Source: Halomarinibacterium sp034670265 (GTDB taxonomy: Bacteria; Bacteroidota; Bacteroidia; Flavobacteriales; Flavobacteriaceae). Taken from it: a stretch of DNA of 64,000 nt. Positions 9,015 through 18,530 of the stretch are shown here, piece by piece. How positions within the stretch are numbered: the first letter of the stretch is position 1; the number at the start of each line of letters is the position of its first letter. The DNA lies in assembly GCA_034670265.1 (NCBI GenBank), contig JAXMNU010000006.1, positions 124,001 through 188,000 of the forward strand. Direction: 5' to 3'. Under the pieces are notes generated by a model. That model did not search any database. It had not been told where the DNA came from and saw nothing but the letters and a program-made list of their open reading frames with translations. The translations under genes were made by a program, and so were the position numbers.

Positions 9015-9749
9015 TTAACTTCTTTGTCTAATTACTTCATATAAAAACGCACCACAAGCAACCGAAACATTTAATGAGTTTATTTCGCCCAACATAGGCA
9101 AAGCAGCTTGCTCGTCTAATAGGTTAAAAAGAGACTTTGTAATTCCTTTTCCTTCAGAACCTAATACAATTGCTGTTGGAGCTTTAAAATCTACCTCGTA
9201 TAAACTTTTTGAAGCTTTTTCTGTAGCTCCAATAACGTTTATACCAGAGCCTTTTAAATAAAAGATGGCGTCTTTAATATGATCTACCTTACAAATAGGT
9301 ACTTTAAAAATAGCGCCAGCAGATGTCTTAACAGTATCTCCACTCACGGGAGCACCACCTTTTTTTTGAATAATGATTGCATCTACTCCTGTACATTCTG
9401 CAGTTCTTATAATGGCTCCAAAATTTCTAACATCACTTATTTGATCTAAAACAAGAAATAGGGGAGCTTTATTTTTTGAAATTGTCTCCTCAACAAGGTT
9501 TTCAAAGTTGCTGAATCCAATAGGCGAAATAATGGCTACAATACCTTGATGATTTGCGCGAGTAAGTTGGTCAAGCTTTTCAATTGGCACATAATTAATT
9601 GAAACACCATTAGGTTGCGAAAGAGAAATTATTTCTTCAATTTTAGGGTTTTCAATCCCTTTTTGAATAAATAATTTGTCGATGAACTTAGAAGATTTAA
9701 TTGCTTCTAAAACAGGATAAATACCAAATATAATTGTGTCTTTGTTCAT
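9015..9749 (-). CDS. rlmB: 23S rRNA 2'-O-ribose methyltransferase RlmB (TrmH/SpoU family)
   Basis: This 244-residue SPOUT methyltransferase has the small N-terminal substrate-binding domain (FGIYPVLEAI at 8-17) and all three SpoU motifs: DVRNFGAIIRTA (106-117), VLGSEGKGI (195-203) and NSLNVSVA (224-231). The RlmB group methylates the 2'-O of G2251 in 23S rRNA with S-adenosylmethionine. A tRNA-directed TrmH-type substrate is the alternative, but the N-terminal domain favours RlmB. It is transcribed separately from the T9SS-protein gene upstream, because a strong terminator lies between them at 9765-9792. Confidence 0.9.
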   Translation of the reverse strand: MNKDTIIFGIYPVLEAIKSSKFIDKLFIQKGIENPKIEEIISLSQPNGVSINYVPIEKLDQLTRANHQGIVAIISPIGFSNFENLVEETISKNKAPLFLVLDQISDVRNFGAIIRTAECTGVDAIIIQKKGGAPVSGDTVKTSAGAIFKVPICKVDHIKDAIFYLKGSGINVIGATEKASKSLYEVDFKAPTAIVLGSEGKGITKSLFNLLDEQAALPMLGEINSLNVSVACGAFLYEVIRQRS

Positions 9750-9764
9750 TTTATATATTAAAAA

Positions 9765-9792
9765 AAGAGGCTGTCTTGTAAGACAGCCTCTT
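9765..9792 (-). terminator. intrinsic terminator after the T9SS secreted protein gene
   Basis: A 13-bp perfect inverted repeat (AAGAGGCTGTCTT / AAGACAGCCTCTT) with a 2-base centre is followed, in the minus direction, by a run of seven T residues (9760-9766 complement). It lies 22 bases past the stop of the 9814-10770 gene and just upstream of rlmB, so it separates the two transcripts. Confidence 0.85.
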
Positions 9793-9813
9793 AAAAATAG
9801 TAAAGTAATATAA

Positions 9814-10770
9814 TTACTTAATAACTTTTACAGTACCTTCAGTACCATTGATGTTTACATTTACAAAGTAAGCACCACTTGCCATTCTTGACATATCGAT
9901 AGTAGAAGATAAAGCATCAACCTGAGCATTGTAAACTTGCTGTCCTAAAACATTGTAGATTACAACAGAGTTAATTCTCTCTTTAGCTTGGATGTTTAAT
10001 TTATCACTTACTGGGTTTGGATATGCAGAAAATCCTTTTGCTGCGAAATCGCTTACAGATGAAGCATTAGGGTCAACAAATGAATCCTGATAAGTAAAAG
10101 CATCAACATAGTATTGGTTGTTAGTAGAAATACTATAGAAATCTACTCCACCTAAACTTTGAGTATCAGAATAGTCCCAAGCAGTTCCATCCCAGCTAGC
10201 AAATGGATGACCCATTTCTACAAATGGTGTACCACCATTAATGTACATGTGGAAAGTTGAACTTCCAGCACCACTAGTGAAGTCAAAGTTTGTAGTTACA
10301 CGGAACCACTCACCTTCTGGGTAAGAGAAAGTTCTGTGTACTGAAGTATCACCAGTTGAAAAGTCGATATATCCATTTCCTGGATCTCCACTAGCTTCAT
10401 TAAAGAAAATGTTACCAACAGGGAAAGTTCCTGAACCAATTGGCACAGTACCTTGGAAATTCATATATGCTTCTTTACCAGGTACAACATACATCCAGAA
10501 ATCTAATCCCCATTCTCCGAAGATTTTGTTACCTAAATCTAATACAGCATCCATGGCGTTATCATCAGATACATAACCTGATTGAGAACCATCATAAGCT
10601 TGATCAGCACTAGATAAAATAGCACATGTTCCACCACAACCCCAATCTGTCCACCAATCTTGATAAATAGGTTGACCTGGAGTATAGCTTTCCATATCGT
10701 CTGTAAACTGTGCATTAACACTAGTAAATGCAAGTGCTAATAAAGCAACTAAGAAATAATTTTTTTTCAT
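9814..10770 (-). CDS. secreted protein with T9SS type A sorting domain
   Basis: This protein of about 318 residues has a signal peptide (MKKNYFLVALLALAF, cleaved near SVNAQ). A central beta-rich region of ~200 residues opens with TDDMESYTPGQP and resembles the jelly-roll domains of secreted flavobacterial proteins. A T9SS C-terminal sorting domain follows (SAYPNPVSDKLNI, VVIYNVLGQQVYN, MASGAYFVNV, ending TVKVIK). It should be exported by the type IX system and attached to the surface or released. The frame extends upstream to 10800, but the ATG at 10770 is the start that gives a normal signal peptide. A Bacteroidota -7 box lies at 10798-10805. Substrate or ligand is unknown. Confidence 0.85.
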   Translation of the reverse strand: MKKNYFLVALLALAFTSVNAQFTDDMESYTPGQPIYQDWWTDWGCGGTCAILSSADQAYDGSQSGYVSDDNAMDAVLDLGNKIFGEWGLDFWMYVVPGKEAYMNFQGTVPIGSGTFPVGNIFFNEASGDPGNGYIDFSTGDTSVHRTFSYPEGEWFRVTTNFDFTSGAGSSTFHMYINGGTPFVEMGHPFASWDGTAWDYSDTQSLGGVDFYSISTNNQYYVDAFTYQDSFVDPNASSVSDFAAKGFSAYPNPVSDKLNIQAKERINSVVIYNVLGQQVYNAQVDALSSTIDMSRMASGAYFVNVNINGTEGTVKVIK

Positions 10771-10797
10771 AATAATAAATTTAAAGTTTAATAATTT

Positions 10798-10805
10798 CAA
10801 ATATA
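10798..10805 (-). promoter_or_regulatory. Bacteroidota -7 box for the T9SS protein gene
   Basis: On the minus strand the sequence is TATATTTG, an exact TAnnTTTG match, 27 bases before the ATG at 10770. No TTG sits at the ideal 20-base spacing, so the -33 element is weak or absent. Confidence 0.45.
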
Positions 10806-10860
10806 CAAATTTTTAAATAATAAAATTCTTTTTAACAAAAAAAAGAAAAAATTTAGTAGA

Positions 10861-10892
10861 GTTTAAGGCAGATGTTAACATCTGCCTTAAAC
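10861..10892 (-). terminator. perfect palindrome at the end of the second Sus operon
   Basis: The 32 bases are a perfect inverted repeat with arms of 16 (GTTTAAGGCAGATGTT and its complement). It lies 10 bases past the stop of the last gene of the operon. A compact T run does not follow immediately (the T-rich stretch begins about 10 bases on), so it could serve as terminator, 3' RNA stabiliser or both. Confidence 0.65.
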
Positions 10893-10902
10893 TTTAATAC
10901 TA

Positions 10903-11493
10903 TTATATAGGTAAGAAAATAATTTTATATAAGAATGATGCACCAAAATAAGGACCTCCAGAGACGCTTGCTCCTAGGTTAGTATTTGTAAAAACTGTAC
11001 CATCACTCATTTCAAGTTCTAACCTCATAGAGATAAAAGAAGGAACTGTTAAAACTGCATCTGCTGGAAAAACATCCAAAATAGCTTGTGTTGGTGTTTC
11101 TGCAGAAATTCTTGGTAAACCATTAGATCCAATTGTGAATTCTGCCGCAGCATTTGTAGCAAAAAGAACTTCTCCTATATCATTTCCAGAACCATCTACT
11201 ATAGGAACTAGTAAATCTTGATCCTGAAATATGGCCATATACGTTCTTACTTCTTTAAAATCTGGAACAAAAGTACCATTACCTTGTTGTACCTCTAAAG
11301 TATAGTTTAATACATTATTAGTTTCGTTAGTAAGTGACACTAATTCTGGCGGAGCAACAACAGTTCTTATCACTGCACCACTTTCTGTATCCACATTATC
11401 TAACACTTGATCTATAACTGCTTCAGAGTCTGAACAAGAAACTACAGTTCCAACTAGAAGAGTTATCATTAATAATTTAAATATGTTTTTCAT
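10903..11493 (-). CDS. small lipoprotein, third gene of Sus-like operon 2
   Basis: This 196-residue protein has a lipoprotein signal peptide (lipobox VVSC, C20) followed by an acidic SDSEAVID stretch. The remainder looks beta-rich. I recognise no domain. Its position directly after SusC and SusD (16 bases from the SusD stop) is that of the SusE/SusF-type accessory surface lipoproteins, which bind glycan outside the cell in characterised systems; that role here is inferred only from position. The operon appears to end at the palindrome 10861-10892. Confidence 0.7.
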   Translation of the reverse strand: MKNIFKLLMITLLVGTVVSCSDSEAVIDQVLDNVDTESGAVIRTVVAPPELVSLTNETNNVLNYTLEVQQGNGTFVPDFKEVRTYMAIFQDQDLLVPIVDGSGNDIGEVLFATNAAAEFTIGSNGLPRISAETPTQAILDVFPADAVLTVPSFISMRLELEMSDGTVFTNTNLGASVSGGPYFGASFLYKIIFLPI

Positions 11494-11509
11494 AATTATC
11501 TTTTTTTAA

Positions 11510-13156
11510 TTAGTTAGCAGATGGGAATCCAGGTGAAGATGGGTTAGTATCCCAAAATACTTGAACATCTACATTTGGCTTTTGTGTAATATTACTATTA
11601 ACGTTTGCCTCATTTGATGGGTAAAAGAATGATCTAACAAATGGACCTGGGTTTGGATCGATATTAAACTGAATTAATTTAGGATATCCAGTTCTTCTGT
11701 AAAGATTGTAAGCACCAATTCCACTACCAAAATTAGCAATAAATTGTTGCGTAGCTAAAATCTCCCATTTAGCATCAGCGTTTCCACTATTAAAACTACT
11801 AACAACACCAGAAATAAAACTACTAACTTCACCAGAAGTAGGCTCGAAAGATGAGTCTGCACTTGGATCTAATGAGATAAAACTTTGAGTTTTAGCAATA
11901 CTCTTTGTTAAGGCTGAGTTTAACGCTGAAGCTGCTCCACCTGTATTGTTTGAAGCTAATGCAGCTTCTGCTCTCATAAAGTCTGTGTAAGATGCTAACA
12001 TAATTGGTAAAATACCAGCACCACCACCACCATCTCCAACTACTACAGGAGATAATTCGTCACCATCAAATTTACCTCCAGCAGGATATACACCATTTAC
12101 AGTTCTTCTTAAACCATCTGGTGGTATTCCTTCATTGTTTCCGTGATCACGACCCCAGTATCCATTATCAACAGAACAATATGTCATGGATGCTGTATAA
12201 TGATTTGGTCTAGGTGCACCAGAACATGTTAATCGAACTGTATCCGGTCCACATGGAACGCCATCTGCACCTGTAGAATTTGGTGTACAAACAAATTGTC
12301 TATAGAAATAATATCTAATTCTTGGGTCATTTGAATCATTCATAGTTTCCATTAACCAGTTAGATTCATATGTACCCGCTCCACTAGTAGTGTAATCTGC
12401 ACTATACGATGGATGTCTTGTGTCTGGATTAGTTTCGTTAGCTCCATATTGGAATTGGAAATCATCTGCTGAATTTACTATTGCAGAACCAGAAACAGAA
12501 TTAAAACTAGCTAAATCACCTGTATTTAAGTAAGCAAGCATTTTTACACTATTTGCTAGTCTTCTCCACTTAGTGAAGTCATTATTATAGAAAAAATCAT
12601 TTTCTAAGTTATTACCTTCAGAACTTAAAAGTGCCATACCTTCATCAAGCATTGCAAGAGCACCTTCATATACTGAGGCTCCTGGATCTGCAATTGGAGC
12701 AGGGAACTCAGTTGGATTAGTAGCTTGACTAAAAGGAACATCTCCAAAATTGTCTACAAGTGTAATTAATGTATAAGCTTTTAAGATTTTCATTACTCCT
12801 AAATGCTTATTAGAGCCTGATGCTATAGCAAGAGGTTCTGCTGCAGCCATGTCGGAAAACATACCTTGGTAAGCTAGCGCCCATTCACCGTCTAAAACAG
12901 CTGGCTCAAAATTATCTTTATAGTTTCTTCCAAACATGTAGTTCACTCGAACTACTTGTGCATCATTATTTCCTATTTGACGCATAAAGCTTGCGAAATT
13001 TAGTTGGATTTCGTTCAAGAATCTATCTAAATTAGCCTTATCTAACGTTACGTCATTTGGGTCATCTAGTAAATCTAACTCTGTAGTCTCACAAGAAGTA
13101 AATGCAAGACCTAGAAGTAGAAAAACAAATATTGATATTTTTTGTATTTTTTTCAT
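11510..13156 (-). CDS. SusD/RagB-like nutrient-binding outer-membrane lipoprotein (operon 2)
   Basis: This 548-residue lipoprotein (lipobox FTSC, C22) belongs to the SusD-like group, probably the SusD-like_2 branch. Recognisable features are the helical TPR-like N-terminal region (ILKAYTLITLVDNFGDVPFSQA, an NFGDVP motif typical of the family) and the KWEILATQQFIANFGSG region near the C terminus, where SusD proteins have their conserved I-x-x-Q-K/Q-W/F pattern. SusD caps the SusC channel and delivers ligand to it. It lies 19 bases after the SusC gene and is surely co-transcribed. The ligand cannot be read from sequence; SusD-like_2 proteins often go with peptides or oligosaccharides. Confidence 0.88.
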   Translation of the reverse strand: MKKIQKISIFVFLLLGLAFTSCETTELDLLDDPNDVTLDKANLDRFLNEIQLNFASFMRQIGNNDAQVVRVNYMFGRNYKDNFEPAVLDGEWALAYQGMFSDMAAAEPLAIASGSNKHLGVMKILKAYTLITLVDNFGDVPFSQATNPTEFPAPIADPGASVYEGALAMLDEGMALLSSEGNNLENDFFYNNDFTKWRRLANSVKMLAYLNTGDLASFNSVSGSAIVNSADDFQFQYGANETNPDTRHPSYSADYTTSGAGTYESNWLMETMNDSNDPRIRYYFYRQFVCTPNSTGADGVPCGPDTVRLTCSGAPRPNHYTASMTYCSVDNGYWGRDHGNNEGIPPDGLRRTVNGVYPAGGKFDGDELSPVVVGDGGGGAGILPIMLASYTDFMRAEAALASNNTGGAASALNSALTKSIAKTQSFISLDPSADSSFEPTSGEVSSFISGVVSSFNSGNADAKWEILATQQFIANFGSGIGAYNLYRRTGYPKLIQFNIDPNPGPFVRSFFYPSNEANVNSNITQKPNVDVQVFWDTNPSSPGFPSAN

Positions 13157-13175
13157 CTCTTAATTTTTTTATTTA

Positions 13176-16100
13176 TTAGAATGTAGCATTTACAGTGAAA
13201 CCATATCTTTTGCTACTTGGTCCTGTTAAGAATTCAAATCCTTGACCGTTACCAGCACCTAAACCGGTAGTGTTTGGATCAAAGTTTATACCGTCAGGAG
13301 TGTTATAAGCATCATACCATAAGTTAAATCCACTTACTTTAAATGTAACACTTCCAAAAGGAGTCCTGTCTAAGAATTTAGTTGGTAATGAATAACCAAG
13401 AGTAACTTCTTGTAGACGAATCACAGATGCGTCATAAACATTTAACTCATCGGCAGCACTCGCAAATCCATTATCAAAATAAAATTGCGAATTGTTTATT
13501 TGAACTTGGTTAGGATTTCCATCAGGACCTACACCATCAAGAATATAAGTACCAAGACGATCTTCAGTATCTGTAGTTAATCCACGTCCAAGAAGTGTTG
13601 CAATGTAAGTAGAGTAGATATCACCACCAGAAACGTGATTTACAGCTACGTTAAGCGATAATCCTTTCCAAGACATTGTACTTATATAGTTCATTATAAA
13701 GTCTGGGTTTGCATCACCAATTTTTGGAACTAAACCATCTTCTGTAACACTTTCAGCTATATAGTTACCTGCGGCATCAACTAAAAGATTTCCGTTTTCA
13801 TCTCTAGCTACTCTTGCGCCGTATAAGGCTCCTAGAGGATCACCTACAGTTGCAAAGTTTCCTAAGTTAGTGAATCCAGCATAGACAACTTGATCTGTAT
13901 CTTGACCTAAATCAACTACTTCGCTTTCAAAAGATGTATAGTTTACATTTACTTTCCAATCGAATCCGCCTGTGTTGCTCTTAAATATGTTAAGACCAAG
14001 GTCAGCTTCAAAACCAAAAGATTCGATTTTACCAATGTTATTATCGATAAAAGTTGCACCTGTACTAGCAGGTATTGGTTGGTCTTGTACAATTAAGTCG
14101 TTCGTTGTTCTTGTAAAGTATGAGAAATCGAAAGTAAGTCTGTTAAATAATTTACCTTCTGCTCCAAATTCTAATTCTTCAAATAATTCTGGCTTAATGG
14201 CTGGGTTACCAATACTACTATCTGTTGTATTAGAAGTAATTAATTGACCATCTGTTTGCCAAGCTTGCGTATTAAGGTTTACCAAAGTTACTGTTGGATA
14301 ACCTGTAGAGAAGTTAGCAGATGTACCGTAACCAGCTCTTAACTTTAAGAAGTTAAGTCCTTTATCAGATTGGATTCCTTTAAATGCACTTGTTGGTACA
14401 AAAGAGATACTAGCTGATGGGTAGAACAAGGAGTTGTTGATAGAGTTAGATACCCAGTCATTTCTTCCAGACAAGTTAAGGAAAACAAAGTTACTATAGT
14501 CTAAAAGAACCTGTCCAAATACACCAATAATGTTTCTTTTCTGACGGAATTCTAATTGATTTTGCTCAACAAACCCTGAATGATCAAAGAATCCAAAAAC
14601 TTGCTGATCGGTACTTCTTATACCATATCTATTGTAATCTACACTTTTCGATGTTGCTCCAAGTGAGAAACCAAGGTTTACGTTATCATTAAAGAAACTA
14701 AAGTTGTTACCAGAAAGTACAATCCTGTGATCGTAAATAGTGTTTGAAGTATTTACAGTTTCGTAGAAACCTCTCTGTACATTAACATCATCATTTACAC
14801 CACCTTTGTTTTGTCTGTTTACACTATCTTCAGAATAGGTGTCAACACTTCCTTGATAAAGGATGTTAAAATTATCAGTAATATTATAATCAATCGCAGC
14901 AAAACCATTTACACGGTTTACTAATTGAGAGAATCTAGCATTGTTAATAGTCCATAATGGGTGTTGGATAGCATTATCATCACGATAATAGATGCTACTT
15001 CCATCAGGTAATTGATACGGTAGTTCGAAGAAATCAATACTTCTAGGAGTATAGAATAAATCTCCAAAAATAGATGATCCTGCATAAGGCGTACTACTAC
15101 CAAAACTAGTTGAAACTGGAGGAGTCTTTAAGTCTGTCTTAGTATAAGTCATAGACCCTCTAATGTTCACTTTGTTAGTTAATTTAGCATCCCCAGAGAT
15201 TGTTAAGTTATTTCTTTTAACATTGTTTCCTGGTGTAAAACCATCCTCATCTAAGTGACTAAAGATAGTACCATAACCAAATTTTCCACTTTCGCTACGT
15301 CCACGAGCACTAACAGAAAGGTTTTGCGCAAGTCCTTTTCGGAAAAAGTCATTAACGCTATTTCTTGGTTTCCAGTCATATCTCTGACCAGCGTATTGTG
15401 CTTGAAAATCTGGATAATTAGTAGCTAAATAAGCTGAAGATGAATATGGGTGTTCAACAGTACCATCAGCATCAAAAGCAGCGTCAGCACCCCAGCCTCC
15501 TAAACCATCTTTATAGAATCCTGGACCCCAGTTACTGTAGAACCAACCAAATGCTTGATCAAATCCACCACCATAAGTATCTTGATAATCTGGAAGAATA
15601 GAAACCTCATTTACAAATACAGACGAAGAAACTTCAATTTCTTGTTTTGCATTTTGTTGACTTGAACTTCCAGCTTTCGTAGTAATAAGAATTACACCAT
15701 TTCTACCTTCAGTACCATATAAGGTTGTTGCAGCTAATCCTTTTAGAATATCTACACGCTCAATGTTGTTCGGGTCAATATCAAAAGAACGACTAGATCC
15801 CATGTTACCATCGGTAAAGGCACCTGCTTCGTTAGTATCGTTACTAATTGGCACACCATCTATTACATAAAGCGCATTGTTGTCGCCAGAGAAAGATGTC
15901 ATACCTCTAATAATTACTTTGTTTGCAGAACCAGAAAGACCATTCTGGGTAGTAATATTAATACCCGCAGCTTTTCCACTCAAAACACGTGTTAAGTCAG
16001 TTTGAGGACTTTCCTTTATTGACTCCTGTTGAATTGAAGAAACTGAATAACCTAAGGCTTTCTTTTCTTTCTTTACTGCAAAACCAGTCACTACAACCTC

Positions 16101-16412
16101 ATTTAGTACAGAGGCATCAGGCTCCATGGCAAAAGATATGCTAGAGGTTGCTGCACCAATTGCTTTTTCTTGAGTTTTGTAGCTTAAATAACTGTACACT
16201 AAAGTTTGCCCAACACTTGCAGTAATGGAGTAATTACCATCAAAGTCTGTTTGGGTACCATTAGATGTCCCTTTTACAATAACATTAACCCCAGGGAGCG
16301 GTAAACTGCTTTCGTCAGTTATAGTTCCTGAGATTGTTTTTTCTTGTGCGAACGTGAGTTGCACTACAAACGCTAGCAATAGCGTTAAAATTCCACTAAA
16401 CTTTGTTCTCAT
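13176..16412 (-). CDS. SusC/RagA family TonB-linked outer-membrane transporter (operon 2)
   Basis: This large TonB-dependent barrel (about 1078 residues from the ATG at 16412) has a signal peptide ending LTFAQ, a carboxypeptidase-D-like regulatory domain (ISGTITDESSLPLPGVNV), a TonB-box-like VLNEVVVTG segment, a plug with RGMTSFSGDN and LYVIDGVPI, and a 22-strand-type barrel ending in an aromatic VNATF. It imports ligand across the outer membrane using TonB energy, with the SusD partner downstream. The frame is open to 16469, but the upstream 19 codons would put a non-signal stretch before the signal peptide, so 16412 is preferred. A matching promoter lies at 16441-16471. Confidence 0.95.
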   Translation of the reverse strand: MRTKFSGILTLLLAFVVQLTFAQEKTISGTITDESSLPLPGVNVIVKGTSNGTQTDFDGNYSITASVGQTLVYSYLSYKTQEKAIGAATSSISFAMEPDASVLNEVVVTGFAVKKEKKALGYSVSSIQQESIKESPQTDLTRVLSGKAAGINITTQNGLSGSANKVIIRGMTSFSGDNNALYVIDGVPISNDTNEAGAFTDGNMGSSRSFDIDPNNIERVDILKGLAATTLYGTEGRNGVILITTKAGSSSQQNAKQEIEVSSSVFVNEVSILPDYQDTYGGGFDQAFGWFYSNWGPGFYKDGLGGWGADAAFDADGTVEHPYSSSAYLATNYPDFQAQYAGQRYDWKPRNSVNDFFRKGLAQNLSVSARGRSESGKFGYGTIFSHLDEDGFTPGNNVKRNNLTISGDAKLTNKVNIRGSMTYTKTDLKTPPVSTSFGSSTPYAGSSIFGDLFYTPRSIDFFELPYQLPDGSSIYYRDDNAIQHPLWTINNARFSQLVNRVNGFAAIDYNITDNFNILYQGSVDTYSEDSVNRQNKGGVNDDVNVQRGFYETVNTSNTIYDHRIVLSGNNFSFFNDNVNLGFSLGATSKSVDYNRYGIRSTDQQVFGFFDHSGFVEQNQLEFRQKRNIIGVFGQVLLDYSNFVFLNLSGRNDWVSNSINNSLFYPSASISFVPTSAFKGIQSDKGLNFLKLRAGYGTSANFSTGYPTVTLVNLNTQAWQTDGQLITSNTTDSSIGNPAIKPELFEELEFGAEGKLFNRLTFDFSYFTRTTNDLIVQDQPIPASTGATFIDNNIGKIESFGFEADLGLNIFKSNTGGFDWKVNVNYTSFESEVVDLGQDTDQVVYAGFTNLGNFATVGDPLGALYGARVARDENGNLLVDAAGNYIAESVTEDGLVPKIGDANPDFIMNYISTMSWKGLSLNVAVNHVSGGDIYSTYIATLLGRGLTTDTEDRLGTYILDGVGPDGNPNQVQINNSQFYFDNGFASAADELNVYDASVIRLQEVTLGYSLPTKFLDRTPFGSVTFKVSGFNLWYDAYNTPDGINFDPNTTGLGAGNGQGFEFLTGPSSKRYGFTVNATF

Positions 16413-16440
16413 TTTATAATTTATTTGAATTAGCCAACGC

Positions 16441-16471
16441 CAAAAATCACAATAAAAAGTTAAATACACAA
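16441..16471 (-). promoter_or_regulatory. promoter of Sus-like operon 2
   Basis: On the minus strand a TTG (16471-16469) is followed after exactly 20 bases by GATTTTTG (16448-16441). This is the Bacteroidota -33/-7 layout (TTG-N20-TAnnTTTG) with one mismatch in the -7 box. The ATG at 16412 is 28 bases further on. Confidence 0.55.
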
Positions 16472-16582
16472 CTTTTTAAACTTAAATTTTCTTTTTTTTA
16501 AAGAGAATGTTAGCCTTGTGTTACCTTAATATAAACCAAATTCTAATAATTAGCACAAAAAAATACATGTATATAAAAATAA

Positions 16583-16614
16583 AAAAAACCATATGGAATT
16601 CCATATGGTTTTTT
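16583..16614 (-). terminator. terminator palindrome between the two Sus-like operons
   Basis: A perfect palindrome, AAAAAACCATATGG-AATT-CCATATGGTTTTTT, lies 30 bases after the stop of the 16645-17070 gene. The arms end in A and T runs, so it can act as an intrinsic terminator in either direction. It marks operon 1 and operon 2 as separate transcripts. Confidence 0.8.
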
Positions 16615-16644
16615 ATTCTCCGAATACCTGTTAATGATAGTTAA

Positions 16645-17070
16645 CTAGTTATTTGATTTTAGAAATATTCTAGCGTTATCTCCAGAAACTACACTTGATG
16701 TTGACTCAAACTTTAATACAAGTGGCTCGAAATCCTCAGGTAATGAAACGTTTGAAATTGACAAAATTAGTTGACCTAATCGTTCATTTGCAGGAATAAC
16801 TACTGGATTTTCAAAAGAATAGTTGTCTGATGAAATCGTTGTTTCTGGATCTATAATAATTTGAAAAGTACGATCTGAACTAGAAACATCTGTAACAAAA
16901 TAAGTGATAGGTAAGTTTATAGTGTTAGAAACACCAATTTCTGGTTCGACACCTAGCGTGAAACCAATAAGAGGAGAGCCTCCGGATTCATAATCGTCAT
17001 AGGTCTCCCTACAAGATGTTGCAAGTACCATTGCGACAAATAGAGTGAGTAATATATATGATTTTTTCAT
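16645..17070 (-). CDS. small lipoprotein, third gene of Sus-like operon 1
   Basis: This 141-residue lipoprotein (lipobox ATSC, C20) carries a single beta-sandwich-like domain with NTINLPITYFVTD, FQIIIDPET and a VVIPANERLGQLILSI segment. That pattern recalls the DUF1735/DUF4843 or Calx-beta-like modules found in SusE-type proteins, but I cannot confirm a family. It begins 18 bases after the SusD stop and ends the operon before the palindrome 16583-16614. A surface ligand-binding role is inferred from position. Confidence 0.7.
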   Translation of the reverse strand: MKKSYILLTLFVAMVLATSCRETYDDYESGGSPLIGFTLGVEPEIGVSNTINLPITYFVTDVSSSDRTFQIIIDPETTISSDNYSFENPVVIPANERLGQLILSISNVSLPEDFEPLVLKFESTSSVVSGDNARIFLKSNN

Positions 17071-17088
17071 TGTTTTGATTTTTAAAAA

Positions 17089-18519
17089 TTAGTAACCTGG
17101 GTTTTGTACCAAATTTGGATTAGCGTCCAATGATTCCTGGGCTAGAGGTAACTGAAATTTATTATCCCCAGCAGGAATATTTTGCACATCAGATGGTGTT
17201 CCTGTTCCGTCTGCAAGATCTCCAGCGCCACCTCTTTGTAAAGGTAATCCCCATCTTTTAAGGTCAAAAAATCTTTGATATTCGAACGCAAATTCTAGTC
17301 TTCTTTCAAGCATTATAGCACTTAACAAAGCACTTCCTGATTCACCACTAGGGGGAGTTAGGTATCTTTTAGTCCTTACTTGATCTAAAGCTTGTCTAGC
17401 AGCTGTTTCATTTCCTAATCTAAAATATGCTTCAGCTTTATTAAGCATGGCTTCTTCGGCTCTTAAAATTTTATAATCTACTGTTCCAGGTTGACCACCT
17501 GGTCTAGCAAATAGTTTTTTAATTCCATTGAAGTTTACAGTTTGACCACTGTTGACAACAGAGCCATCAAAAATATAAGCATCTCTTCTAATATCATTAC
17601 CTATGTCATATAAGCTATTTAATTGGAAAGAAGCTACATATTCTGGAATAAGAGTTGTAACACCACCTTGGCTCCAGGTAACACCAATATTGATTCCTAA
17701 AACAGGTTGCTCATTTGGGACATAAAATATAACACCTTCTTTATTTGTGTCTTCCCAAATTCCAACTACATCATCTCTTGATGCTAAGGGAGTTGATACA
17801 GCATTTGCTGCATCTACAGCATTTTGCCATTGGCCCATATATAGGTACACTCGAGATAATAAAAGATTTACAGCATCTTTACCCATTCTACCTTCAGGGT
17901 TAGTTGTATTAATCTTAGATCTCGCGTCTAGTAAATCATCCAAAATAAAACCATAGGTTTCTTGAACGGTTAATCTAGCGGGTTCAATATTTGGGTCTGC
18001 TTCAAAAAGGTAAGCAACTCCTAAACTTGAGTTAGCATCTCCTGATTGAGTTGGTATTTTTCCAAAGAAAGAAACCAAATTAAGATGTGCTAATGCTCTA
18101 AGTGCTTTTGCCTCAGCAATGATATTATTTTTACTTTCTCCTTCAAAACTATCTACGTAAAACAAAACCTGATTAGCTCTATAAATTAATGAATAGGCAT
18201 TTTGATATGTTCCACGTAGTGTACTGTTAGGTGAGTTTTGAAAGTTGTGAGCAGCTCTTTGAGTAAATCTACCATATTGAGATAAAGTAGCATTGTCTGA
18301 CATTACATCTGGAGTGCTCAACATATTTCCTCCATAGAGTCCTCCTGCTATTAATTGCAAATAGACTCCACGTATTCCATTTTCAAAATCTGCTGCTGTT
18401 TTAAAAGCATTTTCTGTTGCAAACTCGTCAAACGGTAACTGTTCTAAATCTTGTTCGCAAGAGCTTAGAAACCCTGCGATAAAGAGTACGATTGTTAATT
18501 TATATATAGTGTTTTTCAT
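17089..18519 (-). CDS. RagB/SusD family nutrient-uptake lipoprotein (operon 1)
   Basis: This 476-residue lipoprotein (lipobox LSSC, C21) is a typical RagB/SusD protein. Seen are the N-terminal QLPFDEFATENAFKTAADFENGIRGVY, the helical AEAKALRALAHLNLVSFFGKIP motif, the repeated AEEAMLNKAEAYFRLG TPR-like helix pair and the C-terminal LERRLEFAFEYQRFFDLKRWG motif that defines the family. It should form a lid on the SusC barrel encoded 11 bases upstream. Ligand is not predictable from the sequence. Confidence 0.95.
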   Translation of the reverse strand: MKNTIYKLTIVLFIAGFLSSCEQDLEQLPFDEFATENAFKTAADFENGIRGVYLQLIAGGLYGGNMLSTPDVMSDNATLSQYGRFTQRAAHNFQNSPNSTLRGTYQNAYSLIYRANQVLFYVDSFEGESKNNIIAEAKALRALAHLNLVSFFGKIPTQSGDANSSLGVAYLFEADPNIEPARLTVQETYGFILDDLLDARSKINTTNPEGRMGKDAVNLLLSRVYLYMGQWQNAVDAANAVSTPLASRDDVVGIWEDTNKEGVIFYVPNEQPVLGINIGVTWSQGGVTTLIPEYVASFQLNSLYDIGNDIRRDAYIFDGSVVNSGQTVNFNGIKKLFARPGGQPGTVDYKILRAEEAMLNKAEAYFRLGNETAARQALDQVRTKRYLTPPSGESGSALLSAIMLERRLEFAFEYQRFFDLKRWGLPLQRGGAGDLADGTGTPSDVQNIPAGDNKFQLPLAQESLDANPNLVQNPGY

Positions 18520-18530
18520 AATTATTTTTT

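Noticed and set aside
10861..10892. 32-base perfect palindrome as a transposon end or phage attachment site
   Set aside because: No transposase, integrase or target duplication is nearby, and the position at an operon end fits a terminator or 3' stabiliser.
12004..12213. Plus-strand 69-codon frame with a run of histidines inside the operon 2 SusD gene
   Set aside because: It is the complement of Gly-rich SusD codons; the SusD frame is complete and conserved, so this is an antisense shadow.
16583..16614. Palindrome as an operator for a Sus regulator
   Set aside because: Its A and T run flanks and place after the operon 1 stop fit a terminator; the promoter of operon 2 lies more than 100 bases away.
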